From contig JASCOI010000016.1 in assembly GCA_029959665.1 (NCBI GenBank), forward strand, positions 1 through 43,217: DNA of 43,217 bases, in the 5' to 3' direction. Below are positions 15,423 through 24,241 of the stretch, in pieces. The first letter of the stretch is position 1. Each line of letters opens with the position of its first letter. Source of the DNA: Microbacteriaceae bacterium PS02333 (GTDB lineage: Bacteria > Actinomycetota > Actinomycetes > Actinomycetales > Microbacteriaceae). Under the pieces are notes generated by a model, which saw only the letters and a list, made by a program, of their open reading frames with translations, was not told the origin of the DNA and did not search any database. Made by a program: the position numbers and the translations under genes.

Positions 15423-16676
15423 CTAACGGGCGTCGGGCCGCCGGTTCGCGTCAGCCGGTTCGGCGTCCGGCGTCCGCTCGCGCGCCGCACCCGATGCCAG
15501 ACCGGCAGCGACGATGAAGACGAACACGATGAGCAGACCGTGCAGCAGGCCGAAGTGCTCACCCGCGAACCCGATGATGGGCGGCCCGGCGAGGAACGCG
15601 ACGTACCCGATGGTGGCCACGGCACTCACCTTGGCGGCTGCGGTGCGGGGGTCGTCGGCGGCGGCCGACATGCCCATCGGGAAGCCGAGGCTCGCGCCGA
15701 GTCCCCAGAGCACCACGCCGACGATCGCGAGCGGGACGTTCGGCACCAAGATCAGCATCCCGAGCCCGACCACGGCGACCGCTGCGCTGATGCGGAGCAC
15801 CGGGACGCGTCCGAACCGGTCGATGAGCGGGCTGCCGGCGACGCGGCCGACGGTCATCGCGGCGAGGAAGACCGTGAGCACCGCGGAGCCCGAGGCGTTG
15901 TCGAGCCCGTGCCCGTCGATCATCGCGAGCGGCAGCCAGTCGTTGGCGGAACCTTCGGCGAGGGCCATGCCGAGCACGATGACACCGATCAACAGCGTGG
16001 ACGGCTGCTTCCAGACGGCCCAGCGGGAGACGGGGAGCGGCACGGGGGTGGTGTCGGTGGGTTCCGGTTCGGTGAACCGCTCGTCGCCGAACCACCGGAC
16101 GGCGACGAGCATCGCGATGCCGATGAGGACGCCGAGCACGACGAAGTGCAGTGCCACGGGGACCTCGAGGCGTTCGGCCAGTGCGCCCAGCCCGGCACCG
16201 GCGAGCGTGCCGAGGCTGAACGCGGCGTGGAACATCGGCATGATCGTGCGGCCACCGAGTCGTTCGGCGGTGGCGCCGGAGACGTTCATCGACACGTCGG
16301 CGAGCCCGTTGCCGAACCCGAACGCGATCAGGCAGACCCAGATGGCGGCGAAGCCCCACCCCGTGGTCACCGCGACGCCGGCCATCACCATGCCGACGAC
16401 CAGGCAGACGGCGGCGATCTGCACGCCGTGCTTCGCACCGAGCTTCGCGACGATGTGTCCGGCGAAGGTCAGTCCGGCGATCGACCCGACGCTCATCCCG
16501 ACGACGAGCAGCCCCATCTCGAAGGTGCTGGCGCCCAGCTCGTCGCGGACGCTCGGGATCCGGCCGAGCCAGGTCGCGATGCCGAGCCCCGACAGGGTGA
16601 AGACCACGAACACCGCGGTGATCCACGCGCGGGTGCTGGGGGCCTGGCTCGTCCTGGTGACTGACGCCGTCGTCAT
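15423..16676 (-). CDS. MFS transporter (fucose-permease-like)
   Basis: This 417-residue membrane protein has about 12 segments. The first cytoplasmic region, TWLGRIPSVRDELGASTFEMG, and the internal GNGLADVSMNVSGATAERLGG are typical of the actinobacterial MFS group related to fucose permease and inner-membrane protein YbjJ. The substrate is unknown. It is divergent from a LacI-type regulator; a 14-bp palindrome sits between them, so LacI-controlled sugar transport is plausible. nucS follows nine bases downstream and may share the transcript. Confidence 0.88.
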   Translation of the reverse strand: MTTASVTRTSQAPSTRAWITAVFVVFTLSGLGIATWLGRIPSVRDELGASTFEMGLLVVGMSVGSIAGLTFAGHIVAKLGAKHGVQIAAVCLVVGMVMAGVAVTTGWGFAAIWVCLIAFGFGNGLADVSMNVSGATAERLGGRTIMPMFHAAFSLGTLAGAGLGALAERLEVPVALHFVVLGVLIGIAMLVAVRWFGDERFTEPEPTDTTPVPLPVSRWAVWKQPSTLLIGVIVLGMALAEGSANDWLPLAMIDGHGLDNASGSAVLTVFLAAMTVGRVAGSPLIDRFGRVPVLRISAAVAVVGLGMLILVPNVPLAIVGVVLWGLGASLGFPMGMSAAADDPRTAAAKVSAVATIGYVAFLAGPPIIGFAGEHFGLLHGLLIVFVFIVAAGLASGAARERTPDAEPADANRRPDAR

Positions 16677-16689
16677 GGTGCTGTTCCGA

Positions 16690-16703
16690 TCGAATCGATT
16701 CGA
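16690..16703. promoter_or_regulatory. 14-bp palindromic LacI-type operator
   Basis: TCGAATCGATTCGA is a perfect even-length palindrome between the divergent MFS and lacI-like genes, 13 bases from the MFS start codon and upstream of the regulator's -10. Even-length symmetry is typical of LacI operators, so autoregulation plus control of the MFS gene is likely. Confidence 0.65.
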
Positions 16704-16717
16704 GTGTGGTTCTCGGA

Positions 16718-16723
16718 TACGCT
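16718..16723 (+). promoter_or_regulatory. -10 element of the LacI-type regulator gene
   Basis: TACGCT lies eight bases before the ATG at 16732, with no Shine-Dalgarno sequence between. This suggests a leaderless or nearly leaderless transcript. Confidence 0.55.
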
Positions 16724-16731
16724 AACCGGCG

Positions 16732-17841
16732 ATGGACGACTCGGCAACACCTCGTGGCGCGTCGGGGCACACCGCGCCCTCCCGACCGACGCTGGCCGCG
16801 GTCGCGCGTGCTGCGGGGGTCGCCGCGTCGACGGCGTCGCTGGCGTTCAGCGGCAGCGGCCCGGTGTCCGAGGAGACCCGCGCCCGCGTGCTCGCCGTCG
16901 CCGCGTCGATGGGGTACGACGGTCCCGACCCCCGTGCGCGATCGCTCCGCCGGGGCCGCTCCGGCGTGATCGGCGTCGTGATGGACGAACGCCTGAGCGA
17001 CGCGTTCCGCGACCCGGTGAACGTCCTGACGCTCGACGGCATCGCCGAGGTCGCCGGCGAGGCCGGAGCGTCGCTGCTCCTCGTCCGCAGCCCCCTCGAC
17101 GACGAGCGCGGCATGGGTCCGCTGGTCGACGCCCCGATGGACGCGGTGGTCCTGGTCGGCTGCAACGTGCGGGTCGACCCCGCCGTCGCCGTGCTCCGAC
17201 GCCGCGGGATCCCCGTCGTCGCGATCGAGGCGGACGACATCGAGGGCGCCGTCCCGATCCAGCTCGACAACCGGGAGGGCTCGCGCCGCGCGGCTGCGTT
17301 CCTCCGAGACCTCGGGCACACCGACGTCACCGTGGTCACGCTGCCCCTCGACGCCACACACCAGCTCGGGCCGATCTCCGACGCGCGCTTCGCGGCCGGT
17401 GCGGCGTTCACGACGATGGAGCGGCTCCGCGGCGTCCGTGGCGTGTTCCCGTCGTGTGTCGCGATCGAGGCAGGCGGGAGCTCGGTGGAGGCCGGGCGCG
17501 TCGCCGGGGAGTCGCTGTTCGGTCCCGGCGGCACCCGCCCGACCGCGGTCATCGCGCAGAGCGACCTGCTCGCCGTCGGGGTGATCTCCTCGGCGCTCGA
17601 GCACGGGCTCCGGGTGCCGGAGGACGTCAGCGTGGTGGGCTTCGACGGCATCCACGTGGACGACAGCCTGCTGCACCGTTCACCGATCAGGCAGCTGACC
17701 ACGCTCGTGCAGCCGTTCGTGCAGAAGGGCCAGGCGGCCGCGCGGGCAGCGCTGGCGATGCTCGAGGGCGATGCGCCGAGTGGTGCGTCGTTCCGCTCCG
17801 AGCTCCGCGTCGGCGACACGACGGCGCCTCCGCGCGCGTAG
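16732..17841 (+). CDS. LacI family transcriptional regulator
   Basis: This 369-residue protein has an N-terminal LacI helix-turn-helix PTLAAVARAAGVAASTASLA, a hinge region ending in ARSLRRGRSGVIGVV, and a periplasmic-binding-protein-like sugar domain. The C-terminal part carries the family block VVGFDGI with HRSPIRQLTTLVQP. It binds palindromic operators as a dimer and releases on sugar binding; the sugar is unknown. It is divergent from an MFS transporter across the palindrome at 16690-16703, its likely site. The 3' side is convergent with the MATE gene across the inverted repeat at 17850-17912. Confidence 0.92.
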   Translation: MDDSATPRGASGHTAPSRPTLAAVARAAGVAASTASLAFSGSGPVSEETRARVLAVAASMGYDGPDPRARSLRRGRSGVIGVVMDERLSDAFRDPVNVLTLDGIAEVAGEAGASLLLVRSPLDDERGMGPLVDAPMDAVVLVGCNVRVDPAVAVLRRRGIPVVAIEADDIEGAVPIQLDNREGSRRAAAFLRDLGHTDVTVVTLPLDATHQLGPISDARFAAGAAFTTMERLRGVRGVFPSCVAIEAGGSSVEAGRVAGESLFGPGGTRPTAVIAQSDLLAVGVISSALEHGLRVPEDVSVVGFDGIHVDDSLLHRSPIRQLTTLVQPFVQKGQAAARAALAMLEGDAPSGASFRSELRVGDTTAPPRA

Positions 17842-17849
17842 CCCGCGGC

Positions 17850-17912
17850 GTTCGAGTGCGCAGAAGTGGGGACCGTTGAGGCCCGCAGGTGTCCGTTTCT
17901 GCGCACTCGAAC
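17850..17912. repeat. Long inverted repeat between convergent genes
   Basis: GTTCGAGTGCGCAGAA (17850-17865) and TTCTGCGCACTCGAAC (17897-17912) are a perfect 16-bp inverted repeat; pairing continues inwards imperfectly for about nine more bases. It lies between the convergent LacI-type and MATE genes and could act as a bidirectional terminator or belong to a dispersed palindromic family. Confidence 0.8.
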
Positions 17913-17987
17913 TCCCAGCCAGGTGGCGTCACGAGCGCGGCACGAATCGCGCCCCGCGCCCGCGCCCGTGCCCGCGCCCTCGCCCGC

Positions 17988-19298
17988 TCAGCGCGCCATC
18001 GCGACCGCGATCCAGCCCGGACGGTGCGCCCGCACGCCGAGCGTCACCGCGCGCACGCCGATGTACCCGAACGAGAACACCGCCCACAGCGCCGCGAGCC
18101 CGTCCCCGAAGACCCAGAGCAGCGGCAGGTACACGACGAGATTCACCCCGCCGGCGATCGCGAGGTACCTGGCGTCGCCCGCGCCGATCAGCACCCCGTC
18201 GAGCACGAACACGTACCCGGCGACCGGCATCCCCGCCGCGATGAGCACGAGCACGACGGGCAGCGACGACCGGACCGCCTCGGAGTCCGAGAACACCGGG
18301 CCCAGCACCCCGCTCACCGCCAGGGTCAGCAGGCCGAGCAGCACCCCGCCGCCGATGCCGAGCACCACGAGCCGCGTCGTCACGAGCCGCACCCGGTCGG
18401 CGTCACCCGCTCCGAGCGCGTGCCCGACGAGTGCCTGTCCAGCGATCGCCAGTGCGTCGAGCGCGAAGGCGAGCGTGCTGAACACCGTCAGCCCGACCTG
18501 GGTCGTCGCGAGTCCGACCGTCCCCAGCCCGGCGGCCATCCCGACGGTCGCGAGCATCGCCACCCGCAGCGACGCGGTCCGCAGGAACAGCCACGCTCCC
18601 GACCGCAGCGCCCGCACCACGCCAGAGGCGCCCGGCCGCAGCGGAGCTCCCACACGTCGGGCCGCACGCACGGCGATCACCACGTACACGGCGGCCATCG
18701 ACCACTGCACGATCACGGTGCCGGCGGCCGATCCCTCCACACCCCACCCGAACCCGTAGATGAGCACCGCGTTGAGGAGACCGTTCGCCACGAAGCCGAT
18801 CGACGCCACGACGAGCGGGGTCCTGGTGTCCTGCAGCCCTCGCAGCAGCCCCGTCGACGCGGTGACGACGAGGATCCCGGGGAGGCCGATCAGCGACACG
18901 AGCAGGTACGCGGTCGCGGCGCTCGAGACCGGGGTCGACGCACCGAACAGCCCGACGAGCGGTCCCGCGAGCGGCCACCCGACGAGCGCCAGCACGATGC
19001 TGAGCCCGAGCGCGAGCCACATCCCGTCGATGCCGGCGTGCACCGCACCGCGCCGGTCACCGCCTCCGAGCGCGCGCGCCACGGCGGGTGTCGTCGAGTA
19101 GGCCAGGAAGACGAGGAGCCCCGTCACGGTCTGCAGCACGGCACTCGCGAGTCCGACGGCGGCGAGCGGTGTCGCCCCGAGGTGTCCGACGAGCGCCGTG
19201 TCCGTCATCAGGAACAGCGGCTCGACGACGAGCGCGCCGAGTGCGGGCAGCGCCAGCCGGACGATGTCGCGATCGACGGCGCGGCGGGACGTGGGCAC
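17988..19298 (-). CDS. MATE family efflux transporter (DinF-like)
   Basis: This 436-residue membrane protein has about 12 segments in two similar halves. The N-terminus AVDRDIVRLALPALGALVVE and the block DTALVGHLGATPLAAVGLA are the classic first MATE signature of the DinF branch; AGQALVGHALGAGDADRVR is the matching signature of the second half. MATE proteins export cationic drugs and metabolites using sodium or proton gradients. The GTG at 19298 was chosen because the upstream frame is arginine-rich, non-homologous sequence. It is transcribed in the same direction as the uracil/xanthine permease gene, 106 bases downstream of that gene's stop. Confidence 0.9.
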   Translation of the reverse strand: MPTSRRAVDRDIVRLALPALGALVVEPLFLMTDTALVGHLGATPLAAVGLASAVLQTVTGLLVFLAYSTTPAVARALGGGDRRGAVHAGIDGMWLALGLSIVLALVGWPLAGPLVGLFGASTPVSSAATAYLLVSLIGLPGILVVTASTGLLRGLQDTRTPLVVASIGFVANGLLNAVLIYGFGWGVEGSAAGTVIVQWSMAAVYVVIAVRAARRVGAPLRPGASGVVRALRSGAWLFLRTASLRVAMLATVGMAAGLGTVGLATTQVGLTVFSTLAFALDALAIAGQALVGHALGAGDADRVRLVTTRLVVLGIGGGVLLGLLTLAVSGVLGPVFSDSEAVRSSLPVVLVLIAAGMPVAGYVFVLDGVLIGAGDARYLAIAGGVNLVVYLPLLWVFGDGLAALWAVFSFGYIGVRAVTLGVRAHRPGWIAVAMAR

Positions 19299-19404
19299 CA
19301 GGACATCATGCCGGACCGGACGGGAGGCCCTGGTCGCGTCGCGCGCGCACCGTGCGGTGCGTGGCGGAGTCGACCAGTGCCTCCCGTCCGACGCCGGGTC
19401 CGCG

Positions 19405-20742
19405 TCAGTCCGCGCGTGGTTCCGTCGGGACACCGCCGGTTGCGGCGTGCGCCGACTCTGACGCTTCCGGCGTCGGCGGCTCCGTGCCGCGCGCCCGGCC
19501 GATCAGGTCCATCACGTGGTAGACGACGATCGCGGCGACGGTGCCGAGGATGATGCCGCCGAAGGAGGCCTGACCGAACGAGAACGTGAAGTCCGCGATG
19601 CCGATGATGAGCGCGATGCCGGCGGTGAGCTGGTTCTTGGGCTTGGCGAAGTCGACCCGGTTCTCGACCCAGATGCGGATGCCGATGACGCCGATCAGAC
19701 CGTAGAGCGCGGTGGTCGCGCCGCCGAGGACCCCGGCCGGGACCGAGGAGATGACCGCACCGACCTTGGGGGAGAGGCCGAGCAGGACGGCGACGATCGC
19801 CGCGACCCAGTACGCGGCTGTCGAGAAGACCCGGGTGGCGGCCATCACGCCGATGTTCTCGCCGTACGTGGTGGTGGCGGAGCCGCCGCCGACGCCAGCG
19901 AGGACCGTGGAGATGCCGTCGGCGAAGAGCGCACGCCCGGTCAGCGGCGTGAGGTCGCGGCCGGTGAGCTGTCCGACGCCCTTCACGTGGCCGACGTTCT
20001 CGGCGATGAGCGCCAGGACGACCGGCACGAACGCCAGGTAGATCGCGAGCTGCCCAGGGTCGAAGGCCGGTGCGGTGAACTCGGGCAGGCCGATCCAGGC
20101 GGCGTCGCCGACGGCGGAGAAGTCGACTTGGCCCGCGATGAGCGCTGCGACGTACCCGACGACGACGCCGATGACGATCGACAGGCGACCGATGAGCCCC
20201 TTGAACAGGACCGTCACCAGGATGATCGCGGCGAGCGTGATGACGGCGACGAGCGGCGCCTTCGTGAAGTTGTCACGGGCCGCCGGGGCGAGGTTGAACC
20301 CGATGAGCGCCACGATCGCTCCCGAGACGACCGGGGGCATCAGGCGATCGATCCAGCCGGCGCCGGCGAGGTGCACCACGAGCCCGATGACCGCCAGCAG
20401 CGCGCCGACCACGATGATGCCGGAGAGCGCGAGGGGGATCCCGCCGATCTTCGTCGCCGCACCGATCGGGGCGATGAAGGCGAAGGAGCTGCCGAGGTAG
20501 CTCGGCAGGCGGTTCCCGGTGATGAGCAGGAACAGGATCGTCCCGATGCCGCTGAAGAGCAGGGTCGTCGACGGTGGGAAGCCGGTCAGCAGCGGGACGA
20601 GGAACGTCGCGCCGAACATCGCCACGACGTGCTGGACGCCGAGGCCGATGGTGCGCGGCCAGGTGAGCCGTTCGTCCGGTGCCACGATCGTCGTCGCCGA
20701 GACGGTCGCGCCGTCTCCGTGCAGCTTCCACGGGAGTCCCAT
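19405..20742 (-). CDS. Uracil/xanthine permease (NCS2 family)
   Basis: This 445-residue NCS2 nucleobase:cation symporter has about 14 hydrophobic segments. Seen: the N-terminal block QHVVAMFGATFLVPLLTG, GNRLPSYLGSSFAFIAP in the third segment, the substrate-site glutamate region ALIAENVGHVKG and the second conserved glutamate in TTYGENIGVMAATRV. These match UraA-type uracil permeases; xanthine or other nucleobases remain possible. The ATG at 20742 (MGLPWKLHGDG) fits the family N-terminus, which often begins with a short WKLHGDG-type motif. Confidence 0.92.
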   Translation of the reverse strand: MGLPWKLHGDGATVSATTIVAPDERLTWPRTIGLGVQHVVAMFGATFLVPLLTGFPPSTTLLFSGIGTILFLLITGNRLPSYLGSSFAFIAPIGAATKIGGIPLALSGIIVVGALLAVIGLVVHLAGAGWIDRLMPPVVSGAIVALIGFNLAPAARDNFTKAPLVAVITLAAIILVTVLFKGLIGRLSIVIGVVVGYVAALIAGQVDFSAVGDAAWIGLPEFTAPAFDPGQLAIYLAFVPVVLALIAENVGHVKGVGQLTGRDLTPLTGRALFADGISTVLAGVGGGSATTTYGENIGVMAATRVFSTAAYWVAAIVAVLLGLSPKVGAVISSVPAGVLGGATTALYGLIGVIGIRIWVENRVDFAKPKNQLTAGIALIIGIADFTFSFGQASFGGIILGTVAAIVVYHVMDLIGRARGTEPPTPEASESAHAATGGVPTEPRAD

Positions 20743-20786
20743 GCCCACGACCGTAGTGGCAGCCGTCCACCGATGACGGCAACTGC

Positions 20787-20814
20787 TTCGCCCGGTGTGG
20801 ACCACTTGTATAAG
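20787..20814 (+). promoter_or_regulatory. Possible promoter of the LAxTG surface protein gene
   Basis: TATAAG (20809-20814) is a good -10; TTCGCC (20787-20792) is a weak -35 with a 16-base spacer. Unlike many genes here, this one has a leader of about 20 bases with a Shine-Dalgarno sequence (GAGGGAG, 20832-20838). Confidence 0.4.
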
Positions 20815-20843
20815 GTGTGTGGAACATCACTGAGGGAGTGACC

Positions 20844-22226
20844 ATGCGCACATCTGTCCGGACGGCCGTCTGCGCCGTCGCCGTCGCTGCTGTCGCGATC
20901 GCGCCGCTCGCCGCCACCACCCCGTCCGTCGCAGCGCCGACGGCCTCGCAGCGGACGTCGACGACCGACTTCACCGCTGGCGTGCGGTCGATCGACCACC
21001 GTCTCGGCGTGGTGACGGTAACGGGCTCGGCGCCGGTCGGCACGAGTGTCCACGTCGCCGGTGACGTCGTCGGCGACGTCTGGACCGATGCCGACCGCAC
21101 CGGGACCTGGTCGGCGTCGGTCACGGTCCGGCTCGGCGAACACGTGATCCGGGTGTCGTCGTCGGTCTCGGGCGGGGAGATCGATCTACCCGTCGAGGTG
21201 CTCATGCTCACCGCACCGACGATGCTCGGCACGGTGGACGGGATCGGTCGGACGATCGCGCTCGACGGGACCGGGTGGCCGAATGCGCACTTCGTCATCG
21301 CGATCGACGGCGAGACGGTCGGGGAGACGGACGTCGACGCCCAGGGCGAGTGGGCGTTCACCCTGCGGAACCTGTCCTTCGGGAAGCACTTCGTCCAGGC
21401 GTTCCAGTCCTTCGACGGCTCGGACAACGGCGGCGTCGACGAGCACTACGTGGTCTCCGGTGCGGCCGTCGTGACGTCGGCGGACGCCTCGCGCGAGACC
21501 GAGCGCATCACCCTCGTCGGCCGAGCCCCTGCGGGCACCGAGCTCACCTTCGCCGACGACGCCGGGCCGATCGATGGTGTCCGCGTCCCGGTGGGCGCTG
21601 ACACGAACTGGCGGGTCGAACTCCCCATCCCGGACGACGCCCGGTTCTCCACCGTCACCGTGACGACCCACGACGGCGCGACCGAGCTCGGCACCACCGA
21701 TGCCCACGTCACGATCCCGATCGCACTGACCGGCACGGTCGAGGAGCTCCCGGACGGCTCGGTCCGGCTCTCGGGTACGGGTGAGAACGGGGCGACGGTC
21801 GACCTCGAGACCGAGGACGGCAGAGCGGTCACCGACGACGACGGTGCGCCGATCCGCACGACCGTCGGGCGCACCTGGGAGCTGACGGTGGCGCGTGACG
21901 AGCTCCCCGCGGACGTCGTCGTCGCACGCCAACGGATCGACGGTGTCGAACAGGGCGGACTGCGCCTCGTGCTGCCGCGGCTGCCGCACCGACCGGGCCC
22001 GGGGGACTCCGGCGCCGGAGGCTCGAGCGGGCCGGGCGTCTCGACCGGGGTCCACCCGGACGCACATCGCGTTGCTGCCGCGAAGCTCGCGTCGGGGCCG
22101 AGTCGACTGGCCTCCACCGGCACCGAGGCCACGGGCGCGCTCGGCGTGGCCGCGGCGCTCGTGCTCGCCGGCTCGGGCCTGTCGGTGCTCAGGGTCATGC
22201 GTCGACGGCGACCGCAGGACCAGTGA
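20844..22226 (+). CDS. Secreted LAxTG-anchored surface protein with Ig-like repeats
   Basis: This 460-residue exported protein has an N-terminal signal peptide (MRTSVRTAVCAVAVAAVAIA, cleavage probably near PSVAAP, residue 30 or so). Next come three or more bacterial Ig-like beta domains, visible as VTVTGSAPVGTSVHVAG, IALDGTGWPNAHFVIAIDG, ITLVGRAPAGTELTF and VRLSGTGENGATVDL. A Gly/Ser/Pro linker leads to LASTG at about residue 422, a hydrophobic stretch and the tail RRRRPQDQ. This is a cell-wall sorting signal of the LAxTG type, used by class E sortases in actinobacteria. It may function as an adhesin or surface structural protein. The upstream GTG at 20817 is rejected in favour of the ATG with GAGGGAG. 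Confidence 0.88.
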   Translation: MRTSVRTAVCAVAVAAVAIAPLAATTPSVAAPTASQRTSTTDFTAGVRSIDHRLGVVTVTGSAPVGTSVHVAGDVVGDVWTDADRTGTWSASVTVRLGEHVIRVSSSVSGGEIDLPVEVLMLTAPTMLGTVDGIGRTIALDGTGWPNAHFVIAIDGETVGETDVDAQGEWAFTLRNLSFGKHFVQAFQSFDGSDNGGVDEHYVVSGAAVVTSADASRETERITLVGRAPAGTELTFADDAGPIDGVRVPVGADTNWRVELPIPDDARFSTVTVTTHDGATELGTTDAHVTIPIALTGTVEELPDGSVRLSGTGENGATVDLETEDGRAVTDDDGAPIRTTVGRTWELTVARDELPADVVVARQRIDGVEQGGLRLVLPRLPHRPGPGDSGAGGSSGPGVSTGVHPDAHRVAAAKLASGPSRLASTGTEATGALGVAAALVLAGSGLSVLRVMRRRRPQDQ

Positions 22227-22276
22227 GTCGGGATCGTCGGGTGGACGGCAGGGGATCGGTGGCTATCGTGGAGCGC

Positions 22277-24241
22277 ATGACCGACGTCGCAGGCACCACC
22301 GGAATCCAGACCGACGAACTCGACGCGAAGGTGCAGCCGAAGGACGACCTGTACCGCCACGTCAACGGGCAGTGGATCGACGCGACGCCGATCCCCGACG
22401 ACAAGGCGCGCTACGGCTCCTTCACGGTGCTCGCGGAAGAGGCCGAGAAGGCCGTCCGGACGATCATCGAGCGCTCGCAGCAGGCTCCGGCGGGGTCCGA
22501 GGAGCGCAAGGTCGGCGACCTGTACACCTCCTTCACGGACGAGTCGAAGCTCGAGGCGCTGGGGACGGCGCCGATCGAGCCCCTGCTCGCCGAGATCTCC
22601 GCGCTCGAGACGAAGGACGACGTGCTCCGCATGGTCGGTCGGTTCGAGCGACTCGGGCTGCCGAGCTTCATCCAGCTGTTCGTCGACAACGACCCGGGTG
22701 ACCCGGAGTCGTACGTCGTGTTCCTCGAGCAGTCCGGTCTGGGGCTGCCCGACGAGTCGTACTACCGCGAAGAGCGGTTCGGTGACATCCGCGAGAAGTA
22801 CCGCGAGTTCGTCGCCGCGATGTTCCCGCTCGCCGGCTTCGACGACGGTGCCGAGCGAACCGAGCACGTCATCGCGCTGGAGACCGCCCTCGCCGGGAAG
22901 CACTGGGACAACGTCGCGACGCGCGACAGCCAGAAGACCTACAACAAGCTGCCGTGGGACGAGGTCGCCGCCCTCGCGCCAGGCGCCGACCTGCAGCTCT
23001 GGTGGGAGTCGATCGACGCTCCTGCCGGCGCGTTCTCGACCGTCGTCGTCCGTGAGCCCTCGTTCCTGACGGGTCTGGCGGAGCTGCTCGGAGCCGAGTC
23101 GCTCGAGGCGTGGAAGGACTGGCTGCGGTGGCAGGTCATCCGTGCATCGGCCCCGTACCTGACGAGCGCGTTCTCCGCCACGAGCTTCTCGTTCTACGGC
23201 ACGGCCCTCACCGGCGCCCCGAAGCAGCGCGAGCGCTGGAAGCGCGGCGTCTCGCTGGTCGAGGGCGCGATGGGCGAGGCCGTCGGTCGGATCTACGTCG
23301 ACGAGCACTTCGACGAGACGTCGAAGGTGACGATGGACGACCTCGTCGCGCACCTGGTCGAGGCCTACCGGCAGAGCATCACGGCCCTCGACTGGATGAC
23401 AGACGAGACCCGGACCCGCGCGCTGGAGAAGCTCGACAAGTTCACCCCGAAGATCGGGTACCCGGTGAAGTGGCGCGACTACTCGGCGCTGCCCATCTCC
23501 GCCGACGACCTGATCGGCAACGTCCGGGCCGTCGCCGCGTTCCAGGTGGACCGCGAGCTCGGCAAGATCGGGAAGCCGATCGACCGCGACGAGTGGTTCA
23601 TGACGCCGCAGACGATCAACGCGTACTACAACCCGGGCTTCAACGAGATCGTGTTCCCCGCCGCGATCCTGCAGTTCCCGTTCTTCGATGCCGGCCGTGA
23701 CGCCGCGGCGAACTACGGCGCGATCGGTGCCGTGATCGGCCACGAGATCGGGCACGGCTTCGACGACCAGGGCTCGCAGTACGACGGCGACGGTCGGCTC
23801 GAGAACTGGTGGACCGAGGCCGACCGGCAGGCGTTCGAGGAGCGCACGAAGGCACTCATCGCGCAGTACGACGCGCTGGTCCCGACCGAGGTCCCGGACG
23901 GGCACGTCAACGGTGCCCTCACGATCGGCGAGAACATCGGGGACCTGGGTGGCCTGTCGATCGCGTGGAAGGCGTACCTCCTGTCGCTCGACGGACAGGA
24001 GCCGCCGGTCATCGACGGACTGAGCGGCGCCGAGCGGTTCTTCCTGAGCTGGGCGCAGGCATGGCGGATGGCGATCCGCCCGGAAGAGGCCGCACGCCTG
24101 CTCCAGATCGACCCGCACTCGCCGACCGAGTTCCGCTGCAACCAGGTCGTGAAGAACATCGACGTGTTCTACGACACGTTCGGCGTGACCGAGCGCGACG
24201 CGATGTACCTCGACCCCGCCGAGCGCGTCTCGATCTGGTGA
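22277..24241 (+). CDS. M13 family (neprilysin/PepO-like) zinc endopeptidase
   Basis: This 654-residue protein is full length for the family. Seen: the zinc site HEIGH at residues 489-493, the third zinc ligand in ENIGD (Glu552), the substrate-binding NAYYNP block (NAxY motif) before the active site, and the conserved GFDDQGSQYDGDGRL. There is no signal peptide or membrane anchor, so unlike mammalian neprilysin it is probably cytoplasmic, as PepO is. It hydrolyses short peptides. TATCGT (22264-22269) lies seven bases before the ATG, suggesting a leaderless mRNA. The stop overlaps the start of the next gene by one base (TGATG). Confidence 0.95.
   Translation: MTDVAGTTGIQTDELDAKVQPKDDLYRHVNGQWIDATPIPDDKARYGSFTVLAEEAEKAVRTIIERSQQAPAGSEERKVGDLYTSFTDESKLEALGTAPIEPLLAEISALETKDDVLRMVGRFERLGLPSFIQLFVDNDPGDPESYVVFLEQSGLGLPDESYYREERFGDIREKYREFVAAMFPLAGFDDGAERTEHVIALETALAGKHWDNVATRDSQKTYNKLPWDEVAALAPGADLQLWWESIDAPAGAFSTVVVREPSFLTGLAELLGAESLEAWKDWLRWQVIRASAPYLTSAFSATSFSFYGTALTGAPKQRERWKRGVSLVEGAMGEAVGRIYVDEHFDETSKVTMDDLVAHLVEAYRQSITALDWMTDETRTRALEKLDKFTPKIGYPVKWRDYSALPISADDLIGNVRAVAAFQVDRELGKIGKPIDRDEWFMTPQTINAYYNPGFNEIVFPAAILQFPFFDAGRDAAANYGAIGAVIGHEIGHGFDDQGSQYDGDGRLENWWTEADRQAFEERTKALIAQYDALVPTEVPDGHVNGALTIGENIGDLGGLSIAWKAYLLSLDGQEPPVIDGLSGAERFFLSWAQAWRMAIRPEEAARLLQIDPHSPTEFRCNQVVKNIDVFYDTFGVTERDAMYLDPAERVSIW

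Noticed and set aside
15559-17676. 705-residue minus-strand frame over the MFS and lacI-like genes
   Set aside because: Overlaps two genes with recognisable domains; its translation is Arg/Asp/Gly-rich and shows no family pattern.
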